Notes: generated by a model from the letters alone, not told the origin. A stretch of 64,000 nucleotides of DNA from Dryas octopetala (GCA_963921425.1 OY992840.1:2544501-2608500); one strand, 5' to 3'. Counted from the stretch's first letter, positions 1 to 11,709 are shown. Numbers and translations are program-made.

Positions 1-1738
1 ACAAATATCTACACAAGAATGTAAACAACTTAATTACCACTGTATGGGCCACCAACCTAATCCCAAAACGCAAAAGCATTATTAATTAGGGTCAATCCCA
101 AACCTCTCTGCAAGCTGAAACAGAAACATAGAAAGATAATATAGGAGGATAGTTAAACCTAACAAGTGTCATTGACATATTCTTAATCAACTAAATGCAA
201 CAAAAGAAAGAAAATAGTCATACTGCAAGATTAGTGCTGACTGCTACCATATGTTTTGCAACTGCAGCAGGCCTAAAAATATTAAATCCAATTGCAGCAG
301 GCCTAAAAATATCACAACCAATGATTAACTACTAACCACATAACAAACGTTCATCAATCATAACCATCTTGAATACTGCAAGTGAAACCAATATTATGAA
401 AAATTGCATGTTAAGTTGTAACTTATTCGAAGATATTAAGGTATTTGAACTAAAATTTACTGACATGTGGTTGCACCAAAATTTTCAAAATAATAATCAT
501 GGTAATAATATTAATAATAATGATGATGATGGTGATAATGATGATGACAATAATAAATATAATTGAGTAAGTGTAAACAAAGTTGAGCTTCAATTAGCAA
601 GTAAAACTTAATATGTGTGTTCTGTATGGGTCTTTTCACAACACTCCTAGTTTCTTTCATTATTTTCATTGTTCTGTAGCTTGAATATATATTGCACTTC
701 AAGCACTCTTTAGCTTTTTTAATTAAGTTGAGTAGAAAGTCTTCTATCTTCAAGTAAAAGTACCAATCTAGGGAATGGTTGTTCTTTACTTTCTACACAA
801 TCGTCTACATTAGAATACAAATCCACACACACTACACTCATTCAATTTTTCTACTCATGCTGCCTAGCTAAGTGTTGGCACGGCTACAAAACACTAAAAA
901 GGGCAAAGAATTGAAGAAATACAAATATCTTCAACTGGACCTCATCAACAGATATTAGAGAAAATACAAAGACTATATCACGAATGATTTTATTTAAACC
1001 TGAAAAACAACTCTTCAAGTCCACTGATTTTTTTCTGAATTTTAAAGTTATTTAAGTTATTTTTAGTAATGTACTATTAAAATTCTAAAAGTGTGTTTCG
1101 GAATACATAAGAGTCATTAATGGTGTATTGAGAAAATTTAGACTCAAATGGTGTTTAAATTATCAGCTGTATTTTATGCTTTAACCCTCTGAATTAATGA
1201 AAAATATTATTCAATATGTTCAATTATTATACAATGCAAAAACCCAGATGAAGAAACGTAGACACATGAAGATCAGTCACCCAAAAACTTTCAACAACTC
1301 TTCAATACAAAACAGATTTATCAAAAGGTCAAAGCAGGATAATAAACACATGAAAATTTCAAGATAAAAAAAAATATATCAAAATGCCTAACTTGGCAAA
1401 AATAATTAATGTGGGTTTTTATGTATAAGAAGGAAAAATCTTAATACCAATCGACCAAAATAAGTAGAAGCCTTATTTTTTCCCCCAAAGATTCGACCCA
1501 AAACTCAACTTTCCCAAAGAACCCAACCCAGCTGAAGCAGCAGAATAGACACATGAAAATTTTCTAAAGAAAAAAACATATGAATAAAGAGAATCAATTT
1601 CCCCAAAACCCACTTTCCCTAAAATCATATAGGTAGATAATCAAGAGAATAGGCTTAATTACAGGTGCTGGATCGAACCACAAAGAGAAAGCTTGATAGA
1701 GAAAGCGTTAGTCCAACCAAGTACTGGATTGGTTGGCG
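1..1738 (-). other. Host-like first intron/5' leader (possible gene start on the minus strand)
   Basis: AT-rich sequence with no convincing reading frame; the 65-aa Asn/Asp-rich frame at 369-566 comes from AT-rich trinucleotide runs. Read on the minus strand across the later insertions (11183 to 11024, then 1738 leftward), it resembles a plant gene start: a CT-rich leader, then a possible donor near 1665 (CCTGTAATTA), then long T-rich sequence like a first intron. A short direct repeat (GCAGCAGGCCTAAAAATAT) occurs near 266 and 294. I cannot identify the gene, because any coding exons would lie left of the window. Alternatively this is a gene fragment carried by a CACTA element whose terminus is at 20810. 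Confidence 0.35.
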
Positions 1739-1743
1739 GCAGA

Positions 1744-4216
1744 TGTTGATGTGTTTTCTTAGAACAAAATAAACAATTACCTCATTCTAAGTTTACTCGC
1801 AAGTGCACGAATCGCATCAGTAGCAAAGCGTACAAGCACGAGGTCGATCCCACAGGGAATGGTTAATACACAATAAATCAATGCAATTAATCACTAGCAT
1901 AACTAAATGGGGGGTTTTGGAAGATGGAACACACGCACACATCACCACACGCACACACACTTTATTCTATCTTGCAATGTTAAGTTTTCAGTTTCAAATC
2001 AGATAAGCATGCAATAACCATCCAAGGCTAATGACAGTTAATTTGAACACAACATATTAAAGTTTGACAGCTAAAAAGGTTTGGCTAGTTACTTTCTCGC
2101 CATTGTTCTCCTAATGCATAAACTAAGAGCTTCTTGGGCCTTCCTTAGCTAGTTAACCTACATGTTCCCTAGTTCAAGCTAAGGCAGCTGTTACCCATGC
2201 AGGAGTCATTAAGTTTTATGAGAACGTCAAACATGCACAACATATAAGCTTTGACTATTTCCTTATAGAGGTCGCCCAACCCCACTACCAAGAATAATCC
2301 CTTATTCCCTTGTTACTTGTGGTTTAGTGTCTTTGACTATATCACAGCTAAACCTAACAGATAAACTAGATGCAATTACCCTAAGGTGGCCAGTCAAAGG
2401 ATGCAAACAACTAGTGACGGGGGTTCTAATAGATAGTGGAAATTTAATACGCGCAAACATCAAACTAACAGACCAAGAGACGGATAAACGATTTGTTAAA
2501 GCATACGAATCCATTAATCGACCTACGACTAACATGCAAGATAAAATAACTAACCTACATAATTAAATAAAACAAATAAAAACAAAACAGCAACCAATAA
2601 ATAAAATCCCAATTCATGCTTGCAAAAGGAAATCAGAAACGCAAAGTTAATGAATTTAAAGGCTTACACGAATTGAAATCAGAAATTTAAAATTAAAGGA
2701 ACAACTAAACAACTAACTTAGATTGCATAAATTAAATTGCATAAACATAAACAACTAACTAAAATCAGAACCATGCACTAAAGGTAATAAAGAGACAAAC
2801 TAAATAAATCCAGCAAATTAATTAAATAAATTCAGAGGCACAATCCATCAATAGAAATAGAAACTAGAAGGAAAAAGAAAGCAAAAATCAGAGGTGCAAA
2901 CACATGGGGGCTGCGGCAAGGAGAGAGGAAGAAGGAGGCACCTAGCAAGCAGGAGGAACTCACGGCAAGGTGAGCTATGGCTTGCGGCAGCAGGCTGGTC
3001 CTTCCCTCTCACTTGTCACTCCACCCTCTCTCTAAGTCTCTCTCTGAATTCGGCTCACCTTACAAGAAATAGAAGTTGAAACTAAAAACCTAAAACAGAA
3101 AAATAAAACTAGGAGAAGAGAAAGGAATTTTTCGGCTGGAGTGTGTAGGTGCCAGAAGTGCTCAAAGGTCCTGAATGAAGGGGGTTTAAATAGGGGAACA
3201 TTCCTTGAGAGGCAAGGAGGCTGAAGCTTGCGGCTGCTAGGGTTTCCCTTTCCTAGTTGCTTGCGGCTTCAGCTAGGGCTAGCTGAACTAGGCCTTGCGT
3301 GTTGGGCTTCCCCCTTTGGGCTTAAGTGGCTCACGCCTAGCCTAGCTAGGGTCCCTCCTTGGCGCATGGGCTGGTAGCCTTGGGCTTTGGGCTTGCATGT
3401 TGAGCTTCCATGTTGGGCTTCAGTTACTTGCACAAGATGGGCTAGGGTTTTACTCCATGGGCTTCCATCTTGGGCTTGTCACCTTGGGCTTGCGCATGGC
3501 CCCTTGTCTTGCTAGGGTTTGCATGGCATGCATGCGCATGCATGGGCTGCCTTCTTCCTCCTTGCGTATGGCTTTTGGGCTGCTAGGGTTTGGGCCCATG
3601 CATGTGCATGCATGGCCCACTTGGTTCGGCATCCCTAGCGCCCATGGGCCCTCCACTTTTGACTTCCCATTTTGCCCCTCATTTCCATTTGAATTCAAAT
3701 TCATTTATTCCCCCATTCATTTCCATGGATGTCCACCACCTTCTGGAACCTTGAAAAACATTTCCTGGTGCAACTAGGATTCCTTGAAAATGAGAGATTC
3801 CTTATCCATTTCGACTTCTCGTAATGACCATATTGCCCTTGGGGTCTCCTAGTGTCACTAGGACTCCTTTCCCTAGTTGGGTTAGGTTTCCTAGTTCAAC
3901 CAGGATTTCCTGTTCGAATCAGGATTTCACATTTCTGGCTCCGCAATGATGGTTATGGACTTGATGTTTCCTAGTGTGACTAGGAATCCTCATTTGACTA
4001 GGATTTCTGCACTTTTCCTGGTTTGACCAGGATTTCACTCGTTTTCCTGGTTTGACCAGGAAATGCCCCAAAATGGCTCCATTTGCTTCTTTTTCTCATT
4101 TCTGCTTCATTTGACCTGAAAACACAAAAACAAGACAAGAAACACAAAATATCGAGTTCTAACACTCTAGGTTAAGGAATTAGTATCATAAAGTGATGCA
4201 AAATGCACACTCATCA
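1744..4216 (-). repeat. LTR (3' LTR of the gag-only Athila-like element)
   Basis: Starts TGTTGATGTG and ends CACTCATCA on the plus strand. It matches 8541-11023 along its whole length at a constant offset of 6797 until a small indel late in the LTR. It contains several overlapping CTAGTT/CCTGGTTTGACCAGG-type short repeats near 3880-4070. Short frames on both strands here recur in the sister LTRs only because the DNA is nearly identical. Confidence 0.95.
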
Positions 4217-4230
4217 CACCCCCAAACTTA
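4217..4230 (-). promoter_or_regulatory. Polypurine tract of the gag-only element
   Basis: On the minus strand the bases directly before the 3' LTR read TAAGTTTGGGGGTG, the purine-rich primer for plus-strand synthesis. The same sequence abuts the 3' LTR of the 50959-63226 element. Confidence 0.85.
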
Positions 4231-6227
4231 GATTTTGCTAGTCCTCGAGCAAATAAAGGAAAGAAAAGACTCAAGACTGACTCCAACATCCCAACAACTG
4301 AATTCATGCGCACAACGATTAATCACATAAGAAAGCAAGGCATATAAATTGTATTCTTCAAATTCTAATAACATTTCAAATAATATACCTCGCTCCTCTA
4401 TTGTCATATAGGCCATCCTTGACACAAATCCAAGTATTAGACAAACAAGACTAAATCAATACATACATAATAGATTCAACTCCAATCCCCACTATGGTAT
4501 ACTCTTAATGATAAACACTCAAGAATTGGGTTGATATGTGCACTCAAAAGTATATGTGAGAGAAAATATGTAACAAAAACAATTAGCTCAAATATGTACA
4601 TGAAATAAAGGCACATTTTTGAAAGGAATACAAATGCTTGAAATAGAATCAATAACCATAGGCTCCCTTCTTAAATAGACTCCACATCAGTATAATACAC
4701 ACTCTTGAGATCAGCTAGGGCTTTAATAGGGTTATAATGAAGGCTTAGGCTAGGATAGGGTATTGAAATGAAAAGGAAACACAAAGGGCTAATTTCATGG
4801 AATTGCAAGCATCAGTAGAACATTCTGAGGTACACTTTGCTTCTTTGCACTTCATAGCTCAATTTGAACTCTTTTTGCTCACTTTTTTTTTTTTTTTCTT
4901 TTGAAACCGTCCCATCTCTTTTCTTTGATTTCTTTTCTTTTTCTTTTCTTTGGGCACGGTATACATACTTTTATGACACATTTTTGTACAAGCTATGCAT
5001 TTTCACTTCTTTTTCATCTCAATCAACATATAAACAACTTGCAATACCATAAAAAGGGTAAAACGGGTAAAAGGGGTGTAGCACCCCCAAACTTAGGGTT
5101 TGGTATGGGGTAACAAAGAAAACGGCTCAAAAGGCTCAAAATGGGTAACTAAGGATAAAACATGTATTGGGTAGGCTTTCAGGCTATGGGGTACACAAAC
5201 AGGGCCTAAATTCATTTCTCAAGAGTTATGCAAATACGACATGCTTTGTGTACACAAGAAAAGAGTTCTAGCTCATTGATTCAAGATTATGCATATTCCA
5301 AGCAAATGACCAAATGAAAGACAATGAGATCAAAACAACGACTTAAATGACAATGATAGAATCAGAGTGGCGCGCAACACTCAAGAATTGAAGAACAGGG
5401 TTCAAAAGCTCACTTAGGTCATGCAAGTCTACTCTATTATGCATATAGTCATTAGTAATGCTAATCACAACCTAAATTCATATCAACAAGGCCAAATGAC
5501 ATAGAATTGCAAGATATGTTATGGAACACTATCAGAATGAAAAGAACACCAAATATACACACAATACTAAAACATGCTCATAACAATCATGCACACTCAA
5601 ATCAATTAGTTGGGGACTCAAAACGACCTGAAACAACCAAAATGACTTAAAAACTTTTTGTTTTTAAAACAATGTCGCACACTTCTAAAGAATCACATCC
5701 ATCACTAAGGTGAATGAGATCTAACGAAAACGTGCATTTTGATGTGGGTTTTGACACCCTAAGTTTAAAAACAAAAGAAAAAGTTTTTTCCTAACCTAAA
5801 AACACCTAAAAACACTAAAAACAAAAAATTTTTTTTTTCTTTTTTTCTAAAAACACTCAAAAACACTTAAAACACTCTAAACACTTGTTCTAACCTAAAA
5901 ACACTAACAAATGACAATTGCCCTTCCCCCCACACTTAAATGATACATTGCCCTCAATGTATATGAAATAAATGCAAGAATGATCAAAATAAGCGAAACG
6001 GGAAATTGCAAACATCCAAAACCAAATAAACACACCAAAATGAAAAATTGTCTTATGAAGCGAAATAAAGAAACTGTTTACTTGCGTACGCAAGCGTGGA
6101 CACTCCAAGGGTAGGCGCGGCCTCCTTGGTCCTCAATGACTCCTCCTCCATTATTCGAAACAAAAATTTGGGTTGCCTCCCAATAAGCGCTTGTTTTTCT
6201 GTCTTCAGCCTGACATTGCCATCTCCT
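4217..6227 (-). other. Non-coding 3' internal region of the gag-only element
   Basis: Two kilobases between the gag-pro stop and the 3' LTR with no pol or other credible frame. The first ~900 bp matches the corresponding region of the complete element at 53437-54360, including the CCTCGAGCAAA stretch beside the PPT. Two further PPT-like tracts (CCCCCAAACTTAGGGTTTGG near 5085 and CCCCCCACACTTAAATGA near 5931) have counterparts near 54345 and 55066. A homopolymer-rich A/T stretch lies at 5770-5880. Confidence 0.75.
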
Positions 6228-8366
6228 TTACTTGCGTCCTTTCCTCTTCCTCTTTTTGCCATTACTACTCTCGGCACTCCCTAGGAACGAACTGAAGAAG
6301 CTCTCCATCTCTGACTTCTCCTCTCCATAAAAAGTGATCTCCTCGTTTTCTGGCATCTCGGAAGTGAGCAAGTACACCTCTTGCTTGGTGTAGTGCCGAA
6401 TCTTCATGGTACTCTCCAATGCTTTGTACTCCATGTTAGAGGTGCACAAAAATGGTCTCCCAAGAATAATAGAAACGTCGCCCGGAAGTCTCGGCACATC
6501 TAGCACTATGAAATCAGAGGGAATTAGTAATTTACGACATTTAACCAAAACATCCACAAGCATACCACAAGCTTTCTGAACTGAAGAGTTGGCGAAGCGA
6601 ATGTCCAAATCAAACGATTGCAAATCAGCCTCCTCAAATCCAAGCCTCTCGAACACAACCAGCGGCATGACATTGATAGCTGAGCCATTGTTAACTAAGG
6701 CATTGGCGATCTCATACTCCCCTATGCTGCATGGTATGACCAACGAGCCTGGATCCTTTTTCTTGCTTGGAAAAGATGCAAAGAGATAACCACAAATCTC
6801 CCTAGGAACGTTGTGACTATGCCCCTGCTCCTCAACCTTTTTCTCAATAGACTTCAATTCCCTCATGGTTGCTGGAAATTTGGTGATGTCGATGTCCGGA
6901 ATGAGGGGAATCACACGTGTATCAGCTTTCTCCTCTATCATTTCTGGATCCTCCTCTTCCTCACTATCCATGATCTCAATCACCTCCTTAGTCTTGACCA
7001 CTCTAACTCTTTTTCTTGGAGTAGTTCTCAAAATAGCATTTACATGCTCCTCATTCTTCGGGTTGACGATGGGCTGACTTGGCAACTTCCCCTTCTCTCT
7101 CTGACCCAAAGTAGTGGCAATTTGACCCATTTGACTCTCCAAGTGTGCAATAGCCTTCGAATTGGCTTGCATCTGCTGCTCGGTACGGTTCATGAAGGCA
7201 TTGGTGCTTTGGGCAAGGGAAGTGGTGCTTTGAGCAATCTGAGCAATCTTGTCCTCCAAACTAGACCTCTCGGCATTAGGGTGCACATACGGCTTGTTGG
7301 TGCTCCCACTAGCTTGCTGTCCATTGTTGTTGCTCCACCTGAAATTCGGGTTGTTCTTCCATCCAGGGTTGTAAGTGTTGGAATATGGGTCATACGGCAC
7401 CCTAGGATAGCTCCCAACCTGGTTCACTTGTTCCACGTCACCCCCTTGTGCTTGCGCACTCATCATCTTCTCTTGAGCCAAAGATAACTTCTGCACCATA
7501 GTCTTGATTTCCAAAATATGTCCCTCCATGGTGTTCGGCACATCAGCTACCTCATATAACCCTCTCTTTGGTCCTCCTCTTGCCCGATTGGAATCCCATT
7601 GTTGAGAACTCAAAGAAAGCGACTCAAACAATTCTGTAGCCTCATCCTCCGTTTTTGACATAAATGCACCACCACATGCCGAATCCACCTTGGCTTGGTC
7701 TCTCTCCAATAATCCCTGATAAAAACAACAAATCACATACCAAGGAGATAGGTTATGGTGTGGGCAGCTAGTAAGTAACTCATTGAATCTGTCCCAAGTC
7801 TCATGGAATGGCTCGTCCGCTTTCTGCACAAATCCAAGGATCTCCTTCCGAATCGAATTTGTCTTGGAAATGGAATAGAACTTGTTCAAAAACTTGCTCG
7901 AAAGGTCATCCCATGTCGAAATGGAACCACTGGGCAGCGAATACAACCACCTCTTTGCCTTGTCCTTAAGCGCAAAAGGGAACATCCTCAAACGGTACTG
8001 ATCAGCATTCAGGCCCCTCAATTGTGCGGCTTCACAAACCCCAGAAAACTCCTTCAAAAAGTGGATCGGATCCTCCCCATTCAGCCCATGGTAGCTCGGC
8101 AACAAGTGAATCTGACCACTCTTGATTTCGAAATCAGTGGCTATGGTGGCATACCGAATGCACGATGGTTGAGTGGGCAGCGAAGGCGCTGAAAAGTGGC
8201 TCAGGGGCTGCGGCACCATCTCATTTGCTTCAGCCATGTCGACACCCTCAGTCTCTTCACTACTCGAATCTGATGCACTAGGTTGCGGGCTGACTTGCGA
8301 TGCACCTAAAGCTTCGTTCTTGAGCCTCTCCAACCTAGCAACAAGCTCAGGGTTCATAAAACACAC
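6228..8366 (-). CDS. gag: Athila-like gag-protease polyprotein (712 aa)
   Basis: Capsid-type gag protein of an LTR retrotransposon; in the family it forms cytoplasmic virus-like particles that package element RNA. The N-terminal third is low complexity (Ser/Glu/Pro). The retrotransposon gag domain covers roughly residues 90-260, with the recognisable stretches ALKDKAKRWLYSLPSGSIS and LLTSCPHHNLSPW. An Asn/Gly/Tyr-rich linker follows near 320-360, then an acidic/basic linker. A retropepsin-like domain lies around residues 530-650, with LGRPFL near its end, and the tail is Lys/Arg-rich. It opens just inside the primer site and is the element's only long frame. Similarity to the gag-pro at 58289-60586 is clear but distant. 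Assignment to the Athila lineage rests on this similarity and the tRNA-Asp primer site. Confidence 0.88.
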   Translation of the reverse strand: MCFMNPELVARLERLKNEALGASQVSPQPSASDSSSEETEGVDMAEANEMVPQPLSHFSAPSLPTQPSCIRYATIATDFEIKSGQIHLLPSYHGLNGEDPIHFLKEFSGVCEAAQLRGLNADQYRLRMFPFALKDKAKRWLYSLPSGSISTWDDLSSKFLNKFYSISKTNSIRKEILGFVQKADEPFHETWDRFNELLTSCPHHNLSPWYVICCFYQGLLERDQAKVDSACGGAFMSKTEDEATELFESLSLSSQQWDSNRARGGPKRGLYEVADVPNTMEGHILEIKTMVQKLSLAQEKMMSAQAQGGDVEQVNQVGSYPRVPYDPYSNTYNPGWKNNPNFRWSNNNGQQASGSTNKPYVHPNAERSSLEDKIAQIAQSTTSLAQSTNAFMNRTEQQMQANSKAIAHLESQMGQIATTLGQREKGKLPSQPIVNPKNEEHVNAILRTTPRKRVRVVKTKEVIEIMDSEEEEDPEMIEEKADTRVIPLIPDIDITKFPATMRELKSIEKKVEEQGHSHNVPREICGYLFASFPSKKKDPGSLVIPCSIGEYEIANALVNNGSAINVMPLVVFERLGFEEADLQSFDLDIRFANSSVQKACGMLVDVLVKCRKLLIPSDFIVLDVPRLPGDVSIILGRPFLCTSNMEYKALESTMKIRHYTKQEVYLLTSEMPENEEITFYGEEKSEMESFFSSFLGSAESSNGKKRKRKGRK

Positions 8367-8517
8367 CTAATCAAGAGAAAACACACAATCAGTAGAAAGA
8401 ATGCATATAAAGGCATGACATTTATTTAAAACTAAAAATTAACAAAAACTGAAATCTAACTAATATAACCTAATTCTAACGACTAATTACACCAATTCAT
8501 TGATATTAGACACCATT

Positions 8518-8534
8518 CCCCGGCAACGGCGCCA
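8518..8534 (-). promoter_or_regulatory. Primer-binding site, complementary to the tRNA-Asp 3' end
   Basis: The plus strand reads CCCCGGCAACGGCGCCA, identical to the 3' end of plant tRNA-Asp(GTC) including CCA, so the element RNA (minus strand) pairs with that tRNA. It lies 6 nt inside the LTR boundary at 8541. A tRNA-Asp primer is typical of Athila-lineage elements. Confidence 0.9.
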
Positions 8535-8540
8535 AAAACT

Positions 8541-11023
8541 TGTTGATGTGTTTTCTTAGAACAAAATAAACAATTACCTCATTCTAAGTTTACTCGCAAG
8601 TGCACGAATCGCATCAGTAGCAAAGCGTACAAGCACGAGGTCGATCCCACAGGGAATGGTTAATACACAATAAATCAATGCAATTAATCACTAGCATAAC
8701 TAAATGGGGGGTTTTGGAAGATGGAACACACGCACACATCACCACACGCACACACACTTTATTCTATCTTGCAATGTTAAGTTTTCAGTTTCAAATCAGA
8801 TAAGCATGTAATAACCATCCAAGGCTAATGACAGTTAATTTGAACACAACATATTAAAGTTTGACAGCTAAAAAGGTTTGGCTAGTTACTTTCTCGCCAT
8901 TGTTCTCCTAATGCATAAACTAAGAGCTTCTTGGGCCTTCCTTAGCTAGTTAACCTACATGTTCCCTAGTTCAAGCTAAGGCAGCTGTTACCCATGCAGG
9001 AGTCATTAAGTTTTATAAGAACGTCAAACATGCACAACATATAAGCTTTGACTATTTCCTTATAGAGGTCGCCCAACCCCACTACCAAGAATAATCCCTT
9101 ATTCCCTTGTTACTTGTGGTTTAGTGTCTTTGACTATTTCACAGCTAAACCTAACAGATAAACTAGATGCAATTACCCTAAGGTGGCCAGTCAAAGGATG
9201 CAAACAACTAGTGACGGGGGTTCTAATAGATAGTGGAAATTTAATACGCGCAAACATCAAACTAACAGACCAAGAGACGGATAAACGATTTGTTAAAGCA
9301 TACGAATCCATTAATCGACCTACGACTAACATGCAAGATAAAATAACTAACCTACATAATTAAATAAAACAAATAAAAACAAAACAGCAACCAATAAATA
9401 AAATCCCAATTCATGCTTGCAAAAGGAAATCAGAAACGCAAAGTTAATGAATTTAAAGGCTTACACGAATTGAAATCAGAAATTTAAAATTAAAGGAACA
9501 ACTAAACAACTAACTTAGATTGCATAAATTAAATTGCATAAACATAAACAACTAACTAAAATCAGAACCATGCACTAAAGGTAATAAAGAGACAAACTAA
9601 ATAAATCCAGCAAATTAATTAAATAAATTCAGAGGCACAATCCATCAATAGAAATAGAAACTAGAAGGAAAAAGAAAGCAAAAATCAGAGGTGCAAACAC
9701 ATGGGGGCTGCGGCAAGGAGAGAGGAAGAAGGAGGCACCTAGCAAGCAGGAGGAACTCACGGCAAGGTGAGCTATGGCTTGCGGCAGCAGGCTGGTCCTT
9801 CCCTCTCACTTGTCACGCCACCCTCTCTCTAAGTCTCTCTCTGAATTCGGCTCACCTTACAAGAAATAGAAGTTGAAACTAAAAACCTAAAACAGAAAAA
9901 TAAAACTAGGAGAAGAGAAAGGAATTTTTCGGCTGGAGTGTGTAGGTGCCAGAAGTGCTCAAAGGTCCTGAATGAAGGGGGTTTAAATAGGGGAACATTC
10001 CTTGAGAGGCAAGGAGGCTGAAGCTTGCGGTTGCTAGGGTTTCCCTTTCCTAGTTGCTTGCGGCTTCAGCTAGGGCTAGCTGAACTAGGCCTTGCGTGTT
10101 GGGCTTCCCCCTTTGGGCTTAAGTGGCTCACGCCTAGCCTAGCTAGGGTCCCTCCTTGGCGCATGGGCTGGTAGCCTTGGGCTTTGGGCTTGCATGTTGA
10201 GCTTCCATGTTGGGCTTCAGTTACTTGCACAAGATGGGCTAGGGTTTTACTCCATGGGCTTCCATCTTGGGCTTGTCACCTTGGGCTTGCGCATGGCCCC
10301 TTGTCTTGCTAGGGTTTGCATGGCATGCATGCGCATGCATGGGCTGCCTTCTTCCTCCTTGCTTATGGCTTTTGGGCTGCTAGGGTTTGGGCCCATGCAT
10401 GTGCATGCATGGCCCACTTGGTTCGGCATCCCTAGCGCCCATGGGCCCTCCACTTTTGACTTCCCATTTTGCCCCTCATTTCGATTTGAATTCAAATTCA
10501 TTTCTTCCCCCATTCATTTCCATGGATGTCCACCACCTTCTGGAAGCTTCTGGAACCTTGAAAAACATTTCCTGGTGCAACTAGGATTCCTTGAAAATGA
10601 GAGATTCCTTATCCATTTCGACTTCTCGTAATGACCATATTGCCCCTGGGGTCTCCTAGTGTCACTAGAACTCCTTTCCCTAGTTGGGTTAGGTTTCCTA
10701 GTTCAACCAGGATTTTCTGTTCGAATCAGGATTTCACATTTCTGGCTCCGCAATGATGGTTCTGGACTTGATGTTTCCTAGTGTGACTAGGAATCCTCAT
10801 TTGACTAGGATTTCTGCACTTTTCCTGGTATGACCAGGATTTCACTCGTTTTCCTGGTTTGACCAGGAAATGCCCCAAAATGGCTCCATTTGCTTCTTTT
10901 TCTCATTTCTGCTTCATTTGACCTGAAAACACAAAAACAAGACAAGAAACACAAAATATCGAGTTCTAACACTCTAGGTTAAGGAATTAGTATCATAAAG
11001 TGATGCAAAATGCACACTCATCA
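8541..11023 (-). repeat. LTR (5' LTR of the gag-only Athila-like element)
   Basis: Near-identical partner of 1744-4216, adjacent to the primer-binding site, so it is the 5' LTR on the minus strand. It would carry the element's promoter. The GC-richer stretch near 9990-10450 has many GGGCTT/CATGCATG repeats. Confidence 0.95.
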
Positions 11024-11183
11024 GCAGATTGGTCGGCGGTGGAAGGAGAGAGAGACAGAGACAGAGACAAAGAGTCTAGAGATCGATAGAGAGAGAGACA
11101 GAGAGAGGGAGGGATGGAGGGAGGAAGAATGAGCGTTCTCTCTTGGAGAATGAGCGTTCTGTCTTCCAGAAAGTGCGAGGGAA
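11024..11183 (-). other. CT-rich leader-like sequence between two insertions
   Basis: On the minus strand this is a run of TCTCTC/CCCTCC typical of plant 5' untranslated leaders, with a direct duplication of GAACGCTCATTCT near 11123-11160. It continues the pre-insertion sequence of 1-1738 on its left and of 20633 on its right (after the TSD GAA). No reading frame is credible. Whether it is a resident gene leader or one carried by a transposon is open. Confidence 0.4.
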
Positions 11184-11415
11184 CACTACAAGAAAAATGC
11201 CTTTTGACAACAAGCATTTAACAACGTGCGGCTGATGCACGTTGCGAAATAAGGTATTTTACAACGTGCCTTTAATGCACGTTGTCATTAGTGTTATGTA
11301 GAAGTATTTGACAACATGTGAGTTTTGCACGCTGTTAAATGCTTACACTGCAACATAGTCGTGCATGTTGTGGAATTTATTAAATATAACAACGTGCACC
11401 GTGTGTTGTTAAAAT
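11184..11415 (+). repeat. 5' terminal inverted repeat and subterminal hairpins of the CACTA element
   Basis: The TIR (11184-11211) is followed by about five imperfect inverted repeats of the form CAACGTGC-spacer-GCACGTTG, for example near 11222-11245 and 11262-11291. Such clustered motifs are where the TnpA-type protein binds in En/Spm elements. The role here is inferred from the family. Confidence 0.85.
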
Positions 11416-11704
11416 TAAACTCAAAATGTAGACCAAAATTTTATGCTGGAATCCACCTTCTCCTTTTTATCACTAAAAATTTGAAACCCCTTTTTCACCA
11501 AAAAATCAAAACCCTTTCTTCCAAACCCGTTCTTCCAAACTCATTATGCCAGTCCTCCTTCTCTTCCTCATCAATTAAACCCATGCAATCCACCCTCTCT
11601 CCCCAATCGATTAAACCCATCCGGTCCTCCTAGCTCTCTCCCCCATCGATTATGTCCTAGCCAAAGCCATCCATCGTTCGGATTGGAACTGGAAGTTCCA
11701 TAAC
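11416..11704 (+). other. Leader-like captured sequence in the CACTA element
   Basis: Pyrimidine-rich sequence (repeated CCCATCGATT and CAATCGATTAAACCCAT motifs) that continues after the solo LTR at 14110-14297. It looks like the 5' leader of a host gene taken into the transposon. There is a 102-aa frame at 11325-11633 but no recognisable protein. Confidence 0.4.
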
Positions 11705-11709
11705 AGGGG

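Larger units (their letters stand above)
1744..11023 (-). mobile_element. Athila-like Ty3/gypsy LTR element, gag-only, structurally complete
   Basis: A 9.28-kb element with two near-identical ~2.48-kb LTRs (1744-4216 and 8541-11023) and a perfect 5-bp TSD GCAGA at 1739-1743 and 11024-11028. Orientation is minus: the primer-binding site lies beside the right LTR and the polypurine tract beside the left one. One long gag-protease frame is present, and I see no reverse transcriptase, RNase H or integrase, so it is a non-autonomous form. By eye the LTRs differ by about a dozen substitutions and one ~10-bp indel, roughly 0.5%. That is a recent insertion, a few hundred thousand years at usual plant rates. 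It looks whole for its type. Confidence 0.93.

Noticed and set aside
369-566. 65-aa Asn/Asp-rich frame
   Set aside because: Low-complexity AAT/GAT repeats in AT-rich sequence, with no homology recognised.
2302-2566. Overlapping sense/antisense frames of 77 and 79 aa conserved at 9099-9363 and 49505-49769
   Set aside because: Conservation equals the overall identity of the LTR copies; the fourth copy near 13300-13540 is not open. No coding signal beyond shared DNA.
8518-8534. tRNA gene candidate (exact tRNA-Asp 3' end)
   Set aside because: Only the 3' 17 nt are present, at the position of a primer-binding site; there is no cloverleaf upstream. The same holds at 60706-60722.
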